Origin: Minisyncoccota bacterium
GTDB taxonomy: Bacteria; Patescibacteriota; Minisyncoccia; UBA6257; JAKLIH01
DNA: 27,634 nucleotides
Assembly (NCBI GenBank): GCA_028691405.1
Contig: JAQUZI010000001.1
Coordinates: forward strand, 6,015-33,648
Direction: 5' to 3'
Position 1 is the stretch's first letter. Each line of letters opens with the position of its first letter. Under the pieces are notes generated by a model. It was not told where the DNA came from. It worked only from the letters and a program-made list of their open reading frames with translations, and did not search any database. Shown here piece by piece: positions 24,715 through 27,634 of this stretch. Made by a program: the position numbers and the translations under genes.

Positions 24715-24743
24715 TTGACTTTTTTATTTTTGTGGAGTATAAT
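24715..24743 (+). promoter_or_regulatory. Promoter of mraZ and the division cluster
   Basis: TTGACT (24715-24720), 17 bases, perfect TATAAT (24738-24743). Transcription would start near 24750, leaving a leader of about 125 bases before mraZ. Operator-like repeats lie just downstream. Confidence 0.8.
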
Positions 24744-24745
24744 AT

Positions 24746-24788
24746 AAGTGAAATGTAATTAAGTGGGAGAAAGTGGGGAAAACTCTAA
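24746..24788 (+). promoter_or_regulatory. mraZ: Putative MraZ operator repeats
   Basis: TGGGA (24764-24768) and TGGGG (24774-24778) are separated by five bases, the TGGGN-N5 spacing known for MraZ boxes in E. coli. TGTAA at 24754 lies one repeat further upstream in phase and may be a degenerate third box. The same bases read as AAGTGGGAGA AAGTGGGG, resembling the AAAGTG boxes described in Mollicutes. MraZ is known to bind its own promoter region, so autoregulation is likely. Confidence 0.7.
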
Positions 24789-24818
24789 AAGTCTGTGGAA
24801 AACCATAAAATTACATTT
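24751..24818 (+). repeat. 10-bp inverted repeat enclosing the operator
   Basis: AAATGTAATT (24751-24760) is perfectly complementary to AATTACATTT (24809-24818). The 48-base loop holds the TGGGN boxes and the second direct repeat. In the transcript it could form a long-range stem in the mraZ leader. A second, shorter hairpin GTAAATT/AATTTAC lies at 24832-24851. Confidence 0.45.
24788..24802 (+). repeat. 15-bp direct repeat, copy 2
   Basis: Exact copy of the 24683-24697 sequence, again with the TTTTCCACA nonamer on the minus strand. It lies in the transcribed leader just after the MraZ boxes. Confidence 0.6.
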
Positions 24819-24874
24819 TAAGCTTTCTTTAGTAAATTATTTATAATTTACATTAATAATATTATATTTTCATT

Positions 24875-25306
24875 ATGTTTATTGGTGAATACAAACATAC
24901 AATTGATTCAAAAAACAGAATGACAATTCCGTCAAAGTTTCAAGGGCAACTCTCAGAAGGGGCTATTATTACTCGTGGCCTTGATAACTGTTTATTTGTA
25001 TTCACTAATGAAGAATGAAAGAGAGTCGCTGAACAAATCAAGCAACAATCATTTACGACCGCTAACGCTCGTGCTTTTAGCCGTTTAATGTTGGCCGGTG
25101 CTATGGATGTAAAAATTGACAAACAAGGAAGAATACTTATTCCAACTTATCTATCTGAATATGGTAATTTAGGACAAAAAGTTGTTGTTGCTGGTTTGTA
25201 TGATCGTTTAGAAATATGAAATGAAGAATCTTGAGAAGAATACAAGAAGAAAACAGAATCTAATGCTAACGATATTTCTGAACAAATGTCTAATTTAGGT
25301 ATTTAA
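24875..25306 (+). CDS. mraZ: MraZ transcriptional regulator
   Basis: MraZ is an AbrB-fold, ring-forming DNA-binding protein that controls the dcw cluster. The 143-residue frame has both family repeats: FIGEYKHTIDSKNRMTIPSKF near the N-terminus (DxKxRxxxP motif) and MDVKIDKQGRILIPTYLSEY in the second half. TGA encodes W48, W115 and W120, matching EEW and LEIWNEESWEE family positions; no TGG is used. Under the standard code the gene would end after 47 residues. It starts the mraZ-rsmH-ftsL-ftsI order. Confidence 0.96.
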
Positions 25307-25323
25307 TAGTTTAAAAACTAATA

Positions 25324-26217
25324 ATGCATATCCCTGTTCTTTTAAAAGAAGTAATTGAAGGTTTGAATCCTAAAGAGGGTCAAAACTATATTGATTGTAC
25401 TTTAGGCGAAGGAGGGCATAGCTTGGAAATATTAAAGAAAATATTACCAAGTGGGAAATTGCTAGGCATTGATTTTGATTCAAGGAACATAAGTCTATCT
25501 AAAGAATTATTTAATAATTCAGGTATAAAAGAAGATAATTATACATTAGTCAATGATAATTTTAAGAATTTAAATGAGATTGTTGAGCAAAATAAATTTG
25601 AAAATATATCTGGTATTTTATTTGATCTAGGTCTTAATAGTTATTTCTTAGATGAAAGCAAAAGAGGTTTTTCTTTTAGGTTTGATGAATTTCTTGATAT
25701 GAGATTTGATCCAAAAACGTCTTTAACAGCTCATGATATTGTTAATAAGTTTCCTAGAACAGAATTAGAAAACATTTTATTAGATCTAGGTGAAGAGACT
25801 TTTTACAAACAAATAGCAGCTGAAATTATTAAAACACGTAAAAATCAAGAAATTAAAACCACCTATGATTTAAATGAGATTATATATAAGTCTACCCCTA
25901 GATGATACAAGCATCGGAAAATCCACCCTTCAACTAAAACTTTTATGGCTTTAAGAATATATGTTAACCAAGAATTGGAAAATTTAAAGACAGCAATAGA
26001 AAGTGCATGTGATATTGTTTCTTGCCATGGAAGAATAGCGATTATATCATTTCATTCATTAGAAGATAGAATTGTAAAAACATATTTTAAAGAATTAGTT
26101 GATAAAAAAGAGTTTAAACACATAAATAAAAAAGTAATAGTTCCTAAATGAAGTGAAATTAAACAAAATAAAAGAAGCCGTTCGGCTAAATTACGTATTA
26201 TTGAAAAATTAATTTAA
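25324..26217 (+). CDS. rsmH: 16S rRNA (cytosine-1402-N4)-methyltransferase
   Basis: RsmH (MraW) methylates C1402 in the ribosomal P site. The 297-residue frame starts MHIPVLLKEVIEGL, has the SAM-binding DCTLGEGGHS, GILFDLGLNS, the RGFSFRFDEFLDMRFDP signature, TKTFMALRIYVNQELE and ISFHSLEDRIVK. TGA at 25903-25905 and 26149-26151 encodes W194 and W276. It lies 17 bases after mraZ. Confidence 0.96.
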
Positions 26218-26239
26218 AAAATCAATTAAACATAATCTT

Positions 26240-26650
26240 ATGACAGTAAATAGCTTTTATTATCAAAAACCAAATTCAACAACATTACTTCCTAATTTAA
26301 ATATTAAGAGGGTAAGACGAGTCGGTAAAAGTTATTTATCCAATAGTAGTAAAGGTGGTTTTGTTTCAAGCGTCTGGTTATTTTTAATTGGCATTTTAGT
26401 TATTGTAGGAACAATCTTTATTTGTTCTCAATCAATGAATGGTGATTTAGACTATCGCATTACTGAAGCTAAGGGCAGATTAAAAGCTTTAGAAATTGAA
26501 AATGCAGAATTAAAAACAAATTTAGTTAAAAATATTTCTCCTGAACATATTTCTTCATGAGCTAAAGAAAATAATTTTGTCAAAAACAATAATTTTTCAC
26601 ATTACAGTATAGACCAAGTTAAAACTTTATCTCTAAATACAAATAACTAA
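26240..26650 (+). CDS. ftsL: FtsL-like septum protein
   Basis: The 136-residue protein has a cytoplasmic N-terminus of about 45 residues rich in basic amino acids, one transmembrane segment (SVWLFLIGILVIVGTIFIC), and a periplasmic/outer heptad-like segment (RITEAKGRLKALEIENAELK). This topology and position between rsmH and ftsI are those of FtsL. Primary sequence of FtsL is poorly conserved, so the call rests on context and topology. TGA encodes W107; one TGG is used. Confidence 0.75.
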
Positions 26651-26667
26651 TATTTTTAACTATTTTT

Positions 26668-27634
26668 ATGAAAAAGTATAAAAATTGAACAAGTAACAGT
26701 TTAATTAATAAAAATCATACAAAAATATTGCAAATTGGTTTTGCAATAATCTTTGTATCGATTTTTTTGTTTTTATTTAAATTGCAAGTTTTACATGATG
26801 AAAGCATGTCCGAAGCGAGTAATAAAGATGATAATATTCAACACACAACTAGCGCGCAAAGAGGAAATATATACTTTACTGATAAGTCAGGATCATTAAT
26901 CCCAGTAGCTATTAATAAATCATACAAAACAATTGCAGTTGATCCTAAAACATTACAACGCGATAATGAAGTAGAAATTGCTGCCAAATTATTATCCCCA
27001 ATTGTTAATATTTCAGAAGAAGATTTATTAAAGGTTTTTAATAAGAAAAATTCTCAGTATGAAGTTTTAATTAAAAAAACAGATAATGAAGAGCTAATTA
27101 AACAAGTTGAAAGTATTAGAGCTAAAGATGGTGAAGGGTTTAAAACAATCAGGGGAATTACCATTCAAGAAGAATTTGAACGCTATTATCCTTTTAAAGA
27201 CTTAGCTTGTCATACTATTGGCTTTGTTGCTAATAATGAAGACAATGAAAGTAAAATAGGGGTTTATGGCCTTGAGAAATACTATAACGATATTCTTGAT
27301 GGCAGTGAAGGTGTTTTTAGTGGCTATAAAGATGCAGCTGGTCGTTTAATCAGATCACTTGCATCCCAAGAAAAACTACCAATCAATGGAGATTCATTAA
27401 TCACAACAATTGATAAAAATATTCAATATCAAGCCGAAGAGACAATAAAGAATTTAGTAGAATCACGTAAAGCCTCTTCCGGGTCTGTATTAGTTATGGA
27501 TGTTGTATCTGGTAAAATGCTAGCCATTGCTAATTATCCTAGCTTTGATCTTAACAAATTTTTTGACGTTGAAGACTATTCTATTTATCGTAATTTAGCT
27601 ATAGAGTCTCCGCTTGAAATGGGTTCGGTTATGA
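26668..27634 (+). CDS. ftsI: Class B penicillin-binding protein, FtsI/PBP2 type (partial)
   Basis: The gene is cut by the right edge after 322 residues. Visible are a short cytoplasmic N-terminus with W7 from TGA, one membrane anchor (about residues 19-42), the PBP dimerisation domain with RGNIYFTDKSGSLIPVAIN, GVYGLEKYYNDIL and TTIDKNIQYQAEE, and the start of the transpeptidase domain, SSGSVLVMDVVSGKMLAIANY. The last residues GSVM should be the first three positions of the SxxK catalytic tetrad, with Lys just beyond the window. Together with murB this implies real septal peptidoglycan synthesis. Confidence 0.93.

Noticed and set aside
1205..26560. In-frame TGA codons as stop codons, frameshifts or pseudogenes
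   Set aside because: The frames continue without shift into conserved C-terminal blocks in more than twenty housekeeping genes, and the codon falls on conserved Trp columns. Mass pseudogenisation is not credible.
905..26700. UGA = glycine (code 25), as in Gracilibacteria and Absconditabacteria
   Set aside because: Glycine at L4 PWRQKG, L16 IWIRVF, S19 TWAR and the S14 terminal residue would break invariant Trp positions; conserved Gly positions are encoded by GGN.

Overview
The window comes from an AT-rich bacterial chromosome that reads UGA as tryptophan. About 47 in-frame TGA codons fall inside otherwise intact conserved genes. Most sit exactly where those families carry Trp, for example S7 'MRW', L4 'PWRQKG', S19 'TWAR', L16 'IWIRVF', S17 'SW' and the last residue of S14. 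No gene here ends in TGA; all complete genes stop at TAA or TAG. The cell makes peptidoglycan (murB, an ftsI-type PBP, and an mraZ-rsmH-ftsL-ftsI division cluster), so it is not an ordinary wall-less Mycoplasma. The missing L30 gene, zinc-type S14, lack of Shine-Dalgarno sites, compact genes and a lysine-rich histone-like protein suggest a Patescibacteria/CPR lineage. That placement is inference; a walled relative of Mollicutes is the main alternative. The UGA=Gly code of Gracilibacteria/Absconditabacteria does not fit.

Layout, all genes on the + strand. 1-66 is the tail of an unidentified gene with a terminator. 116-304 holds a probable small RNA with its own promoter and three strong hairpins. 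305-3518 is rpsL-rpsG-fusA with a structured leader. 3616-5182 holds two tandem paralogous proteins with helix-turn-helix-like segments and no recognised family. 5184-5462 has a consensus sigma-70-type promoter and a multi-helix structured RNA of about 240 nt that I cannot assign to a known class. 5470-7154 is tuf-rpsJ with a terminator. 7204-17532 is the S10/spc-type ribosomal cluster rplC-D-W-B-rpsS-rplV-rpsC-rplP-rpmC-rpsQ-rplN-X-E-rpsN-H-rplF-R-rpsE-rplO-secY, without rpmD.

After secY the usual rpmJ/infA/rpsM genes are not seen. Instead come an MFS transporter, a PgeF/YfiH-like protein, a HAD phosphatase, adk, map, ruvX and murB (17593-23075). Then a lysine-rich histone-like gene (23232-23465) and an MscS channel (23630-24634) each have their own promoter. 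The window ends in the division cluster mraZ-rsmH-ftsL-ftsI, with ftsI cut by the window edge just after its catalytic serine. The mraZ leader carries MraZ-type TGGGN repeats and two 15-bp direct repeats that each contain a DnaA-box-like nonamer.

The genes form a growth core: ribosome assembly, elongation factors, protein export, nucleotide supply, N-terminal Met removal, wall precursor synthesis and septation. The unexplained parts are the two structured RNAs and the tandem paralog pair set between the translation operons.
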